Assembly (NCBI GenBank): GCA_025359215.1
Contig: JANYHE010000085.1
Coordinates: forward strand, 1-43,260
Direction: 5' to 3'
Source: Hyphomicrobiales bacterium
GTDB taxonomy: Bacteria; Pseudomonadota; Alphaproteobacteria; Rhizobiales; Aestuariivirgaceae
Length of the DNA: 43,260 bases
Within the stretch, counting starts at the first letter, position 1. Every line of letters starts with the position of its first letter. A model generated the notes under the pieces. That model was not told where the DNA came from and did not search any database. It saw only the letters and a program-made list of their open reading frames with translations. Below are positions 34,829 through 43,260 of this stretch, piece by piece. The position numbers and the translations under genes are program-made.

Positions 34829-35730
34829 CACAGGCCCCCTCGAATGGCAATGGCAGATGCCAACATGCCAAGAACATAAAGCGTAACTCCCGTTCCATTA
34901 TACCACGGGGCATATTTTTTTGGATCTTTCAAAAGCCGCTTCATGCATAGAATTTGCAGCACAAGCGAGGCTGCAATGAGAGCAGCATAGAGTGACCTAT
35001 CCCACTTTATCAAAAGTGCAATGACAACAACTTGGGGCAGGGCCATGACAACGCAGGCGAGCTTTGCCGCAGTGGCTTCACCCAAGCGCACCGGCAGAGA
35101 GCCAATGCCCAGCAAGCGGTCGCCCTCGACGGCTTTAAAGTCATTCAAGGTCATAATGCCATGAGCGCCCACACTATAGAGCAGGGCTAAAACAATAACT
35201 TCAGTGGGGGGCTTGCTCATCAGCATAGCAGCGGCAGCGGTGAACCAAGGCAGGCCCTCATAGCAAAGTCCCACTGCGCTGTTGCCCCACCAACCATTGA
35301 TTTTCAATCGCAGTGGCGGTGCACTATAGGCCCAAGCCACGATCAAGCCCACGATAGTCGCGTAGAAAACCCAGACCCCTAAAGTGTAGGCCACCAGCAG
35401 CGACAAAGCCGACCAAAGAATTGCGATATACAGCCCGCCGCGGCCAGGAATTCTGCCAGAAGGAATGGGACGATTGGGCTCATTAATCGCATCAACATGG
35501 CGATCATACCAATCGTTACAAGCTTGCGAAGTGCCACACACCAGAGGCCCACACAAAGCGATGCCAGCAAACAAAGTCCACCAATGATTTTGCAGCGAAA
35601 CACCTGAAGAAACAATGCCACACCCATAGGCCCACATCGGTGCAAACCACGTGACAGGCTTCAAAAGTTCAAGGCTCGCGCGCAAGCTGGTGGCACAGGT
35701 TGGGCGCGTTAATAGAATGGATTGGTCCAT
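34828..35730 (-). CDS. bchG: Bacteriochlorophyll synthase BchG
   Basis: A UbiA-family prenyltransferase that esterifies bacteriochlorophyllide a with geranylgeranyl diphosphate. The 300 residues include the Asp-rich NDWYDRHVDAINEPNRPIPS motif, the second GIMTLNDFKAVEGDRLLGI motif, and about eight TM segments. The N-terminus has LELLKPVTWFAPMWAYGCG as in other BchG. ATG 35730 has no ribosome site and sits 7 bases after a predicted -10 element, which suggests a leaderless mRNA. Confidence 0.96.
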   Translation of the reverse strand: MDQSILLTRPTCATSLRASLELLKPVTWFAPMWAYGCGIVSSGVSLQNHWWTLFAGIALCGPLVCGTSQACNDWYDRHVDAINEPNRPIPSGRIPGRGGLYIAILWSALSLLVAYTLGVWVFYATIVGLIVAWAYSAPPLRLKINGWWGNSAVGLCYEGLPWFTAAAAMLMSKPPTEVIVLALLYSVGAHGIMTLNDFKAVEGDRLLGIGSLPVRLGEATAAKLACVVMALPQVVVIALLIKWDRSLYAALIAASLVLQILCMKRLLKDPKKYAPWYNGTGVTLYVLGMLASAIAIRGGL

Positions 35731-35736
35731 CTAAAA

Positions 35737-35777
35737 AAGATAGGACCATCATCCGAAAGTGTCAATTAAGATTTACA
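35737..35777 (-). promoter_or_regulatory. bchG promoter overlapped by a PpsR box
   Basis: The plus-strand sequence 35760-35777, TGTCAATTAAGATTTACA, is a perfect TGT-N12-ACA box. On the minus strand it contains a perfect -35 TTGACA (35765-35760), followed by a 17-base spacer and TATCTT (35742-35737). The -35 lies in the repressor box, so PpsR binding would block polymerase. The bchG ATG begins 6 bases after the -10. Confidence 0.7.
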
Positions 35778-35787
35778 CTTTTAGGCG

Positions 35788-37221
35788 TCAATTTGAAAGT
35801 TCAGCAACACCCATATCATCAATCCCATAGCGATGGAGTTTGACATAAAGGCTTTGGCGAGACAGACCCAGCATTTCTGCTGCACCGGCACGATTATCGC
35901 CATTCATTTGAAGGGCTGCTTCGATGCACAAGCGTTCAATAATGTCGGTTGATTCACGCACCAATTCCTTCAGCGGAACTTTGCCAACAAGTTTTGTGAA
36001 CTCATCAACTGAACGCAGCAAACCTTTGTCTTGCTTGCTGGTATTGACCTTCTGACGACTGACGTGATGCAGCGCAAAACCGAAACAAGGAGTCTCACCT
36101 TCCATCACTGACACCGCAGAGACCTCCACATCTTCGACAGCGCCAAATTGACCGCGAATGATGGTGTGGAAATTACGAATTTCGCCCTTGTCTTGCAACT
36201 GGCTGACCATTTGGCCAATATCAACACCGCGCCGACCGAGCCATGTATCAAGCGACATACCACGCGCTTGCTCTTCTGATGCAAGTTGCACAAGCTCAAG
36301 AAAAGCTGAGTTTGCTGTCAGAATTTTCATGTCCGTATCGGTAACGATAAATCCATCAGGCATTTCACTGATAATTTTGACAACCTTTGACTGAGCCTTT
36401 GGCAGCACAACGGCCGACGTTCCAATGGCATGGGGAACCATGCGCAAGAGATAGTAAGTCGAATTTTCTTGCCGGAACATGCTGAAGGACAGCACTGCTT
36501 GTTGGCGATCTTCAGAAGGGCGCAACACAATGTCATCAGTCTTGCCAGAGTTCCGCAAGCTTTCCAAAGCACTTTTCACATCAGACCAGTCGTCGCCGAA
36601 CACGTCTTCAATGCTTGCACTTTCAATACGCTTAAGCGGGCGTCCCAATAGGGTAGCTGAAGCCGGATTACACTCAGCAACTCGACCAGTGCGAGCATCA
36701 ACAATCATAATCGCGTCAGTTGCTGATTGCAATAAAACGCGGAACCGTGTTTCCGAATTACGCAGGCGTTGATATTCTTGCTCAACGGCTTGCTCGGCAG
36801 ATAGAAGGCGCTGCTGCAACTTTGACACGTTGCTCATATCGCGACCAATGGCAATGATGTGTCCATGTGGCCCCGCTTTTACAGCACTGTAGCTGACAGG
36901 AAAATCTAGGCCGCCATGCATCGGGTGATTGACTTGACGCCAACGCGGTATGCCAATGCCAACTTCGCCGATAAGCTGTTCAATCTTTGGACGACTCTCA
37001 ACCGTTACAGTGTCGGCGAGTGACTTGCCCGGCCAACCCGTAAACAAATTGCGTGGCAAATCTGACCCTGCAAAAACTTGATCGCAGATTATTCCCTCTG
37101 CTGTCATTAATATTGTGACATCAACTGCCGTCGCTAAAATTGAAGCAACGAGCCCCGGATCTTGCAACCCAATTGCCGGATCTTTCGGCAAGGCACTCGT
37201 AATACTTGATTGCATGGTCAC
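35788..37221 (-). CDS. ppsR: PpsR/CrtJ redox- and light-responsive repressor
   Basis: The master aerobic repressor of photosynthesis genes. The ~477 residues show an N-terminal PAS region (about 30-130), a second PAS (about 165-275, ATDAIMIVDARTGRVAECNP), a third (about 290-400, MPDGFIVTDTDMKILTANSA) and a C-terminal Fis-type helix-turn-helix (RAGAAEMLGLSRQSLYVKLH). A Cys in IIERLCIEAALQMNGDN sits at the entrance of that domain, where CrtJ/PpsR has its redox-active Cys. GTG 37221 makes a GTGA overlap with ppaA and has AAGGA at 8 bases; ATG 37215 is the alternative, with poor spacing. Confidence 0.95.
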   Translation of the reverse strand: MTMQSSITSALPKDPAIGLQDPGLVASILATAVDVTILMTAEGIICDQVFAGSDLPRNLFTGWPGKSLADTVTVESRPKIEQLIGEVGIGIPRWRQVNHPMHGGLDFPVSYSAVKAGPHGHIIAIGRDMSNVSKLQQRLLSAEQAVEQEYQRLRNSETRFRVLLQSATDAIMIVDARTGRVAECNPASATLLGRPLKRIESASIEDVFGDDWSDVKSALESLRNSGKTDDIVLRPSEDRQQAVLSFSMFRQENSTYYLLRMVPHAIGTSAVVLPKAQSKVVKIISEMPDGFIVTDTDMKILTANSAFLELVQLASEEQARGMSLDTWLGRRGVDIGQMVSQLQDKGEIRNFHTIIRGQFGAVEDVEVSAVSVMEGETPCFGFALHHVSRQKVNTSKQDKGLLRSVDEFTKLVGKVPLKELVRESTDIIERLCIEAALQMNGDNRAGAAEMLGLSRQSLYVKLHRYGIDDMGVAELSN

Positions 37222-38111
37222 GATAAATATCCTTTCGCGTCGCCGGATGACAATTGATTTGCCCAACCGTTGACAATTTGTACTGTTGCAGGCGCATCTA
37301 CGGCGTAGGCGTCTGAACCACAAGACTCGATTAATTCTGGCCGCTCAACAAAAAGATGACCACCCACAATTATCTTAACGTGGCGATTTTTAGATTTTTG
37401 GCGCACAACGCGAATCGCTTCCAGAAACGGTTCAACGATTGTTTGCCCACTTAATGACAGGCCCACAATGTCATAAAATTCTTGCGATACAACTTGTCCG
37501 AGTTGCTGGACGTCTTCTACTGGTTTGTTGGTCACCGTCCAACTTTCCCGTAATAAAAATTCTTGCACCAACCGCAGGCCGAACGAATGTTGTTCACCCG
37601 GTGCCGGCAGCAACAACGCATGGCGTCCAAAGCCAGCATTGCTCCAGAGGAAAGAGGGCACACCATCGAACTCTCTTAAGATTCTGTGCATTCGTGCAAC
37701 GCCAAGGGCAACTTCAACGAAGCTGGCCTTATCTTCTTCCCAGCGCTCCCCAAGAACCCGCGCTGCCGGAGCCATAAGCTCTAACAAAACGTCTTGGAAT
37801 GAAACGCCACTGGCCATTAAATGCCTCACATAATCAATTGCAGATTCAGGATCGTCTCTTGTCGTAAGCTCAATAAAGTCGGTAACAGCAACATTTCTCA
37901 ACGAAACTTTTTCTTCGATTATCGCTGCACTATTCACGTGGCTCATAAGAAGCCGAGGAACAATAATATTTTCGATAACCGAAGCAAATTCTTGTAAATG
38001 ACTCTCCGTTGGTCTTGCAACAACGGCTGCAAGAGGCTCAGTGAAAGTTTTTAGGCGCTCAATTCCAAGGTCCTGCTGTTCATCTTGGACCCACTGCAAA
38101 TCACTCGTCAT
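37218..38111 (-). CDS. ppaA: PpaA/AerR cobalamin-binding antirepressor
   Basis: A 297-residue protein paired with ppsR. The C-terminal half is a B12-binding fold: ALLLPAPGEQHSFGLRLVQE, YDIVGLSLSGQTIVEPFLEA and VKIIVGGHLFVERPELIESC. The preceding helical part has LMAPAARVLGERWEEDKASF VEVALG, typical of methionine synthase-like B12 domains. AerR/PpaA binds cobalamin in light and modulates CrtJ/PpsR. ATG 38111 follows GGGAGGG. The ppsR start overlaps its stop, so the two are made together. Confidence 0.92.
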   Translation of the reverse strand: MTSDLQWVQDEQQDLGIERLKTFTEPLAAVVARPTESHLQEFASVIENIIVPRLLMSHVNSAAIIEEKVSLRNVAVTDFIELTTRDDPESAIDYVRHLMASGVSFQDVLLELMAPAARVLGERWEEDKASFVEVALGVARMHRILREFDGVPSFLWSNAGFGRHALLLPAPGEQHSFGLRLVQEFLLRESWTVTNKPVEDVQQLGQVVSQEFYDIVGLSLSGQTIVEPFLEAIRVVRQKSKNRHVKIIVGGHLFVERPELIESCGSDAYAVDAPATVQIVNGWANQLSSGDAKGYLS

Positions 38112-38189
38112 TGCTCGACCCTCCCGGAACGCCAGTCTCTAAATCGCTGATCTATTCCAAGAGGACGTTTTCACACCCATCAAATTAAA

Positions 38190-38299
38190 CGTCAAGTAAA
38201 ATTGACAGGTGCGTCTGTCTCATCAAGTCATTTATATATAGTGTCAACTAAACTAGACGTCAAGAGAAGTTGACACATTGGCAAAAATAGTTCTATTCT
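38190..38299. promoter_or_regulatory. Divergent ppaA-bchF promoter region with one-mismatch PpsR boxes
   Basis: Three near-boxes: CGTCAAGTAAAATTGACA (38190-38207), TGTCAACTAAACTAGACG (38242-38259) and CGTCAAGAGAAGTTGACA (38258-38275), each one base off TGT-N12-ACA. TGTCAACT and AGTTGACA (38242-38249, 38268-38275) also form a larger inverted repeat. Plus-strand promoter: TTGACA 38270-38275, 18-base spacer, TATTCT 38294-38299. Minus-strand promoter: TTGACG 38263-38258, 17-base spacer, TATATA 38240-38235. The two -35 elements are back to back and covered by the boxes, so bchFNBH and ppaA-ppsR can be controlled together. Confidence 0.6.
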
Positions 38300-38354
38300 C
38301 ACTTCGAAGCCCCGCTAAGACACCTCAATGCAGAAGCGGGCTCGGGGAGACGAG

Positions 38355-40129
<1,775 letters not shown>

Positions 40130-40132
40130 TCC

Positions 40133-41647
40133 ATGCAGCTCACCCTTTGGACATATGAAGGCCCACCCCACATCGGTGCAATGCGTGTGGCAACAGGCAT
40201 GACTGGCCTGCATTATGTTTTGCATGCGCCTCAAGGCGACACTTACGCTGATCTTCTTTTCACCATGATTGAGCGCCGCGAAAAGCGCCCACCAGTCACT
40301 TACACAACGTTCCAAGCGCGTGATCTGGGCAAAGATACTGCCGAGCTTTTTAAAACATCTTGTGCCGATGCTTATGAACGTTTCAAACCCCAAGCCATGA
40401 TTGTGGGTGCAAGCTGCACCGCTGAGCTTATTCAAGATGACCCAGGCGGATTGGCCAGCACATTGGGTCTGCCCATTCCAGTGATCGCGCTCGAACTCCC
40501 GGCCTATCAGAAAAAAGAAAACTGGGGCGCATCAGAAACGTTTTATCGTTTGGTTCGCGCACTCGCAAAGCCCGGCCCAAAACGCGCTGCCAACACCTGC
40601 AACATTCTGGGCCCGTCGGCTTTGGGCTTTCGCAACCGCGACGACATTGTGGAAATTAAGCGTTTGCTCGCTGCATTGGGTGTTGAGGTTCTGGTCACAG
40701 CGCCAATGAGCGCATCGCCATCAGACATTGTAAAACTTCCAGAAGCTGCCTTTAACATTTCGCTCTATCCTGAAGTGTCAGATGTAACGGCCAGATTCCT
40801 TGAAAAGAACTTTGGCCAAAAATTCACGACGACGATCCCCATCGGCGTAGGTGCCACACGTAAATTCTTGACGGAAGTTGCAAGCCTTGCTGGCCTTGAT
40901 GCGAGCGCCTTTATTGCAGCAGAGCAGGGCCGCTTGCCCTGGTATTCAAAGTCGGTTGATTCAACTTATCTTACAGGTAAGCGCGTATTCGTATTTGGTG
41001 ATGCCACCCACGCCATGGCTGCAGCCCGCATGGCAAGAGATGAACTGGCCTTTGATGTGGTCGGCATGGGCACATATTCTCGGGAATTTGCCAAGCCCAT
41101 GCGCGAACTGGCGGCTGAACTTGGCATCGAAGCGTTGATCACCGATGACTATTTGGATGTCGAAGCCAAAGTCGCTGAATTGCAGCCAGACTTGGTTCTC
41201 GGCACGCAGATGGAACGCCACATTGCCAAGCGCCTTGGTGTTCCGTGTGCCGTCATTTCAGCGCCTGTGCATGTGCAAGATTTCCCCGCACGCTTCTCGC
41301 CTCATATGGGTTTTGAAGGGGCCAATGTTATTTTTGATACATGGGTGCACCCGTTGATGATGGGCCTTGAAGAGCATCTGCTCCACATGTTCCGTGACGA
41401 CTTTGAATTTAATGAAGCGGCCGCACCTTCGCATTTGGGTCATCAGAAACAAGAATCAGCTGCACCGGCCATGACTTCCGAAATCACCCTCAGCTGGCTG
41501 CCCGAAGCAGAAGCTGAATTGAAAAAAATTCCATTCTTCGTGAGAAAGAAAGCCCGCCGCAACACCGAAACCTATGCTGCCAATCATGGCGTAAACCACA
41601 TCACTGTCGAGACATTGTACGATGCCAAAGCTCACTTCTCCAAGTAG
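40133..41647 (+). CDS. bchB: Light-independent protochlorophyllide reductase subunit B
   Basis: Partner of BchN. The 504-residue protein starts [20 protein letters not shown]. Asp36 in [12 protein letters not shown] is the unusual aspartate ligand of the NB-cluster, at exactly the known position. [18 protein letters not shown] contributes another ligand region, and the C-terminal ~60 residues ([20 protein letters not shown]) are the standard BchB tail domain. It begins three bases after bchN, and bchH starts inside its 3' end. Confidence 0.97.
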   Translation: MQLTLWTYEGPPHIGAMRVATGMTGLHYVLHAPQGDTYADLLFTMIERREKRPPVTYTTFQARDLGKDTAELFKTSCADAYERFKPQAMIVGASCTAELIQDDPGGLASTLGLPIPVIALELPAYQKKENWGASETFYRLVRALAKPGPKRAANTCNILGPSALGFRNRDDIVEIKRLLAALGVEVLVTAPMSASPSDIVKLPEAAFNISLYPEVSDVTARFLEKNFGQKFTTTIPIGVGATRKFLTEVASLAGLDASAFIAAEQGRLPWYSKSVDSTYLTGKRVFVFGDATHAMAAARMARDELAFDVVGMGTYSREFAKPMRELAAELGIEALITDDYLDVEAKVAELQPDLVLGTQMERHIAKRLGVPCAVISAPVHVQDFPARFSPHMGFEGANVIFDTWVHPLMMGLEEHLLHMFRDDFEFNEAAAPSHLGHQKQESAAPAMTSEITLSWLPEAEAELKKIPFFVRKKARRNTETYAANHGVNHITVETLYDAKAHFSK

Positions 41648-43260
41648 CGCGCTGCACTGCGTAATCGTAACTCTCGACCATCACTTGGCCGGGACAGTGG
41701 CGCGTGTGAAACAAACACTCTCACGTGAATATCCGGGCATCACACTATCGCTCCATGCTGCGTCTGATTGGAGCACCAATCCTGCAGCTCTTGCAGAGTG
41801 CAAAGTTGAAATCAGCAAGGCCAATATCATCATCGCCAACATGCTGTTCATCGAAGAGCATGTGCAAGCCATTATGCCAGCCCTCGAAGCACGCCGTGCA
41901 GATTGCAAAGCCTTGGCTGTGTTTATGTCTGCAGGTGAAGCGATTAGAATGACCAATCTTGGTCGCTTTCAAATGGGTGGCCCACAAAGCGGTTTCATGA
42001 CATTGCTGAAAAAGCTGAAGGGCAGCAAGGCAGAGAGCGGCTCCTCCGGCGAACGGCAAATGAAGATGTTGCGCCGCTTGCCAAAAATCTTGCGCTTTAT
42101 CCCCGGCACAGCCCAAGATGTGCGCGCCTATTTTGTAACCATGCAATATTGGCTGGCAGGTTCAGAAGAAAACATCGCCAATATGGTGCGCTATCTGGCC
42201 TCGCGCTATGTGCCGGGCCTTGGCGACACGTCAAAACTTTCTGCACCCCGCAGCTATCCTGATGTTGGCATCTATCACCCCAGCATTCCCAATCGCATTG
42301 CTGAAGATCTAAGCAAGCTGCCCTCAGGCAAAGCCAAGGGCACAGTTGGATTGTTACTGCTGCGCTCCTATGTTCTGTCCCGCGACACGGGCCATTATGA
42401 TGGCGTCATCAAATCTCTCGAGGCCAAGGGCCTTCGCGTCATTCCTGCATTCGCAGCCGGGTTGGATTCTCGCCCTGCCATTGAAACCTATTTCCTCAAA
42501 AATGGTGTTGCCACTGTCGATGCGATTGTTTCGCTCAGCGGTTTTTCTCTGGTGGGTGGCCCGGCATACAATGATGCAAAGGCCGCTGAAGCCATCTTGG
42601 CAAAGCTCGATGTGCCTTACGTTGCGGCACACCCCTTAGAGTTTCAAACGCTTGAAGAATGGGGCGCTTCTGATCGTGGCTTGCAGCCTGTTGAAAGCAC
42701 CATCATGGTGGCCATTCCTGAGCTTGAAGGATCAACCGGGCCGATCATATTCGGCGGCCGCTCCAATGGCTCATCAACGGCCTGCACGGGTTGCGAACGC
42801 TCATGCGTGTTCCCTGTTTCAAAGAGTCGTGAAATTTTTGTGTGCAGTGAACGGGCTGAAATGCTGGCTTCTCGCGTTTCAAAACTCATCGCTTTGCGCC
42901 GCAGTGAGCGCGCTGCCCGCAAAGTGGGCATCGTCATTTTCAACTTCCCGCCCAATGCAGGCAACACAGGTACAGCGGCTTATTTGGCCGTGTTTGAATC
43001 GCTGCATAACACCTTGGGTGCCATGCGCGATGGTGGTTATTCTGTTGAAGTTCCAGCAACGGTTGATGCGCTGCGTGATGCAATCATCATTGGAAATAAA
43101 GATCGTTATGGCGCATTGGCCAATGTGGCTCACCGCATTCCAACAGATGATCATGTGCGCCGCGAAAAATGGTTGGGTGCCATTGAAAAGCAGTGGGGCG
43201 CAGCGCCCGGCAGGCAACAAACCGACGGCCAGACTATACATGTATTGGGCGCTCAGTTTG
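41622..43260 (+). CDS. bchH: Magnesium chelatase subunit H, N-terminal part (runs off window)
   Basis: The porphyrin-binding catalytic subunit of Mg chelatase. ATG 41622 opens a frame that stays open to the window end (546 residues seen of roughly 1200). It begins [10 protein letters not shown] and continues [54 protein letters not shown] and [16 protein letters not shown], all BchH features. The start lies 26 bases inside bchB, implying coupled translation. bchL and bchM would be expected further on. Confidence 0.96.
   Translation, partial: MPKLTSPSSALHCVIVTLDHHLAGTVARVKQTLSREYPGITLSLHAASDWSTNPAALAECKVEISKANIIIANMLFIEEHVQAIMPALEARRADCKALAVFMSAGEAIRMTNLGRFQMGGPQSGFMTLLKKLKGSKAESGSSGERQMKMLRRLPKILRFIPGTAQDVRAYFVTMQYWLAGSEENIANMVRYLASRYVPGLGDTSKLSAPRSYPDVGIYHPSIPNRIAEDLSKLPSGKAKGTVGLLLLRSYVLSRDTGHYDGVIKSLEAKGLRVIPAFAAGLDSRPAIETYFLKNGVATVDAIVSLSGFSLVGGPAYNDAKAAEAILAKLDVPYVAAHPLEFQTLEEWGASDRGLQPVESTIMVAIPELEGSTGPIIFGGRSNGSSTACTGCERSCVFPVSKSREIFVCSERAEMLASRVSKLIALRRSERAARKVGIVIFNFPPNAGNTGTAAYLAVFESLHNTLGAMRDGGYSVEVPATVDALRDAIIIGNKDRYGALANVAHRIPTDDHVRREKWLGAIEKQWGAAPGRQQTDGQTIHVLGAQF

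Noticed and set aside
38231-38240. TATATATA run as a plus-strand -10 element for bchF
   Set aside because: The spacing to the nearest TTGACA upstream is 25 bases; it fits better as the minus-strand -10 for ppaA.

Overview
The window is a photosynthesis gene cluster (PGC) of an anoxygenic phototrophic alphaproteobacterium, with part of an amino-compound/aldehyde catabolism region on its left side. Evidence: type II reaction-centre genes pufL and pufM, LH1 antenna genes pufB and pufA, pufQ, bacteriochlorophyll a genes (bchIDO, bchCXYZ, bchFNBH, bchP, bchG), acyclic carotenoid genes (crtIBCDEF) and the redox regulators ppsR and ppaA/aerR. The order bchIDO / crt / bchCXYZ-puf / idi-tspO-bchP-pucC-like-bchG-ppsR-ppaA / bchFNBH is close to the Rhodobacter/Roseobacter plan. 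Genus cannot be fixed from the sequence; base composition looks moderate by eye and was not computed.

Layout. 1-2593: 3' end of deoC and a two-domain ALDH16-type aldehyde dehydrogenase. 2706-8406 (minus): a five-gene unit read as iclR regulator, UPF0261 (Tm-1-like) protein, two class III aminotransferase-fold enzymes and an APH-fold kinase. The last two resemble a hydroxylysine/ethanolamine kinase and phospholyase pair. 8548-10261 (plus): the scar of an amino acid permease gene, then an aldehyde dehydrogenase. 10382-17815 (plus): bchI-bchD-bchO, a DUF3422 gene, crtI, crtB and an unrecognised 33-residue membrane ORF. 17818-20129 (minus): crtC, crtD. 20217-29777 (plus): crtE, crtF, bchC, bchX, bchY, bchZ, pufQ, a putative pufK-like leader ORF, pufB, pufA, pufL, pufM, ended by a strong terminator. 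29949-38111 (minus): pseudoazurin, type II IPP isomerase, an unknown three-TM protein, tspO, bchP, a PucC/LhaA-type carrier, bchG, ppsR, ppaA. 38355-43260 (plus): bchF, bchN, bchB and the 5' part of bchH, which runs off the window.

How the parts work together. IPP isomerase, CrtE and BchP supply and finish C20 isoprenoids; CrtB, CrtI, CrtC, CrtD and CrtF make spirilloxanthin-series or spheroidene-series carotenoids. No crtA is seen. BchIDH inserts Mg, BchNB (with BchL, not in the window) reduces ring D, BchF and BchXYZ and BchC build the bacteriochlorin, and BchG and BchP esterify and saturate the tail. PufLM and PufBA form the RC-LH1 core. PpsR boxes (TGT-N12-ACA) lie upstream of bchI, crtI, crtD/crtE, bchC (two, 8 bp apart) and bchG, and one-mismatch versions lie between ppaA and bchF, so the cluster looks like a PpsR/PpaA regulon.

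The most unusual points are a 24-codon leader ORF with hairpins overlapping the pufB start, a predicted leaderless bchG promoter under a PpsR box, a pseudoazurin gene where pufC or pufX would be expected, two small unknown membrane proteins, a DUF3422 gene inside the cluster, and an in-frame deletion scar of a permease gene.
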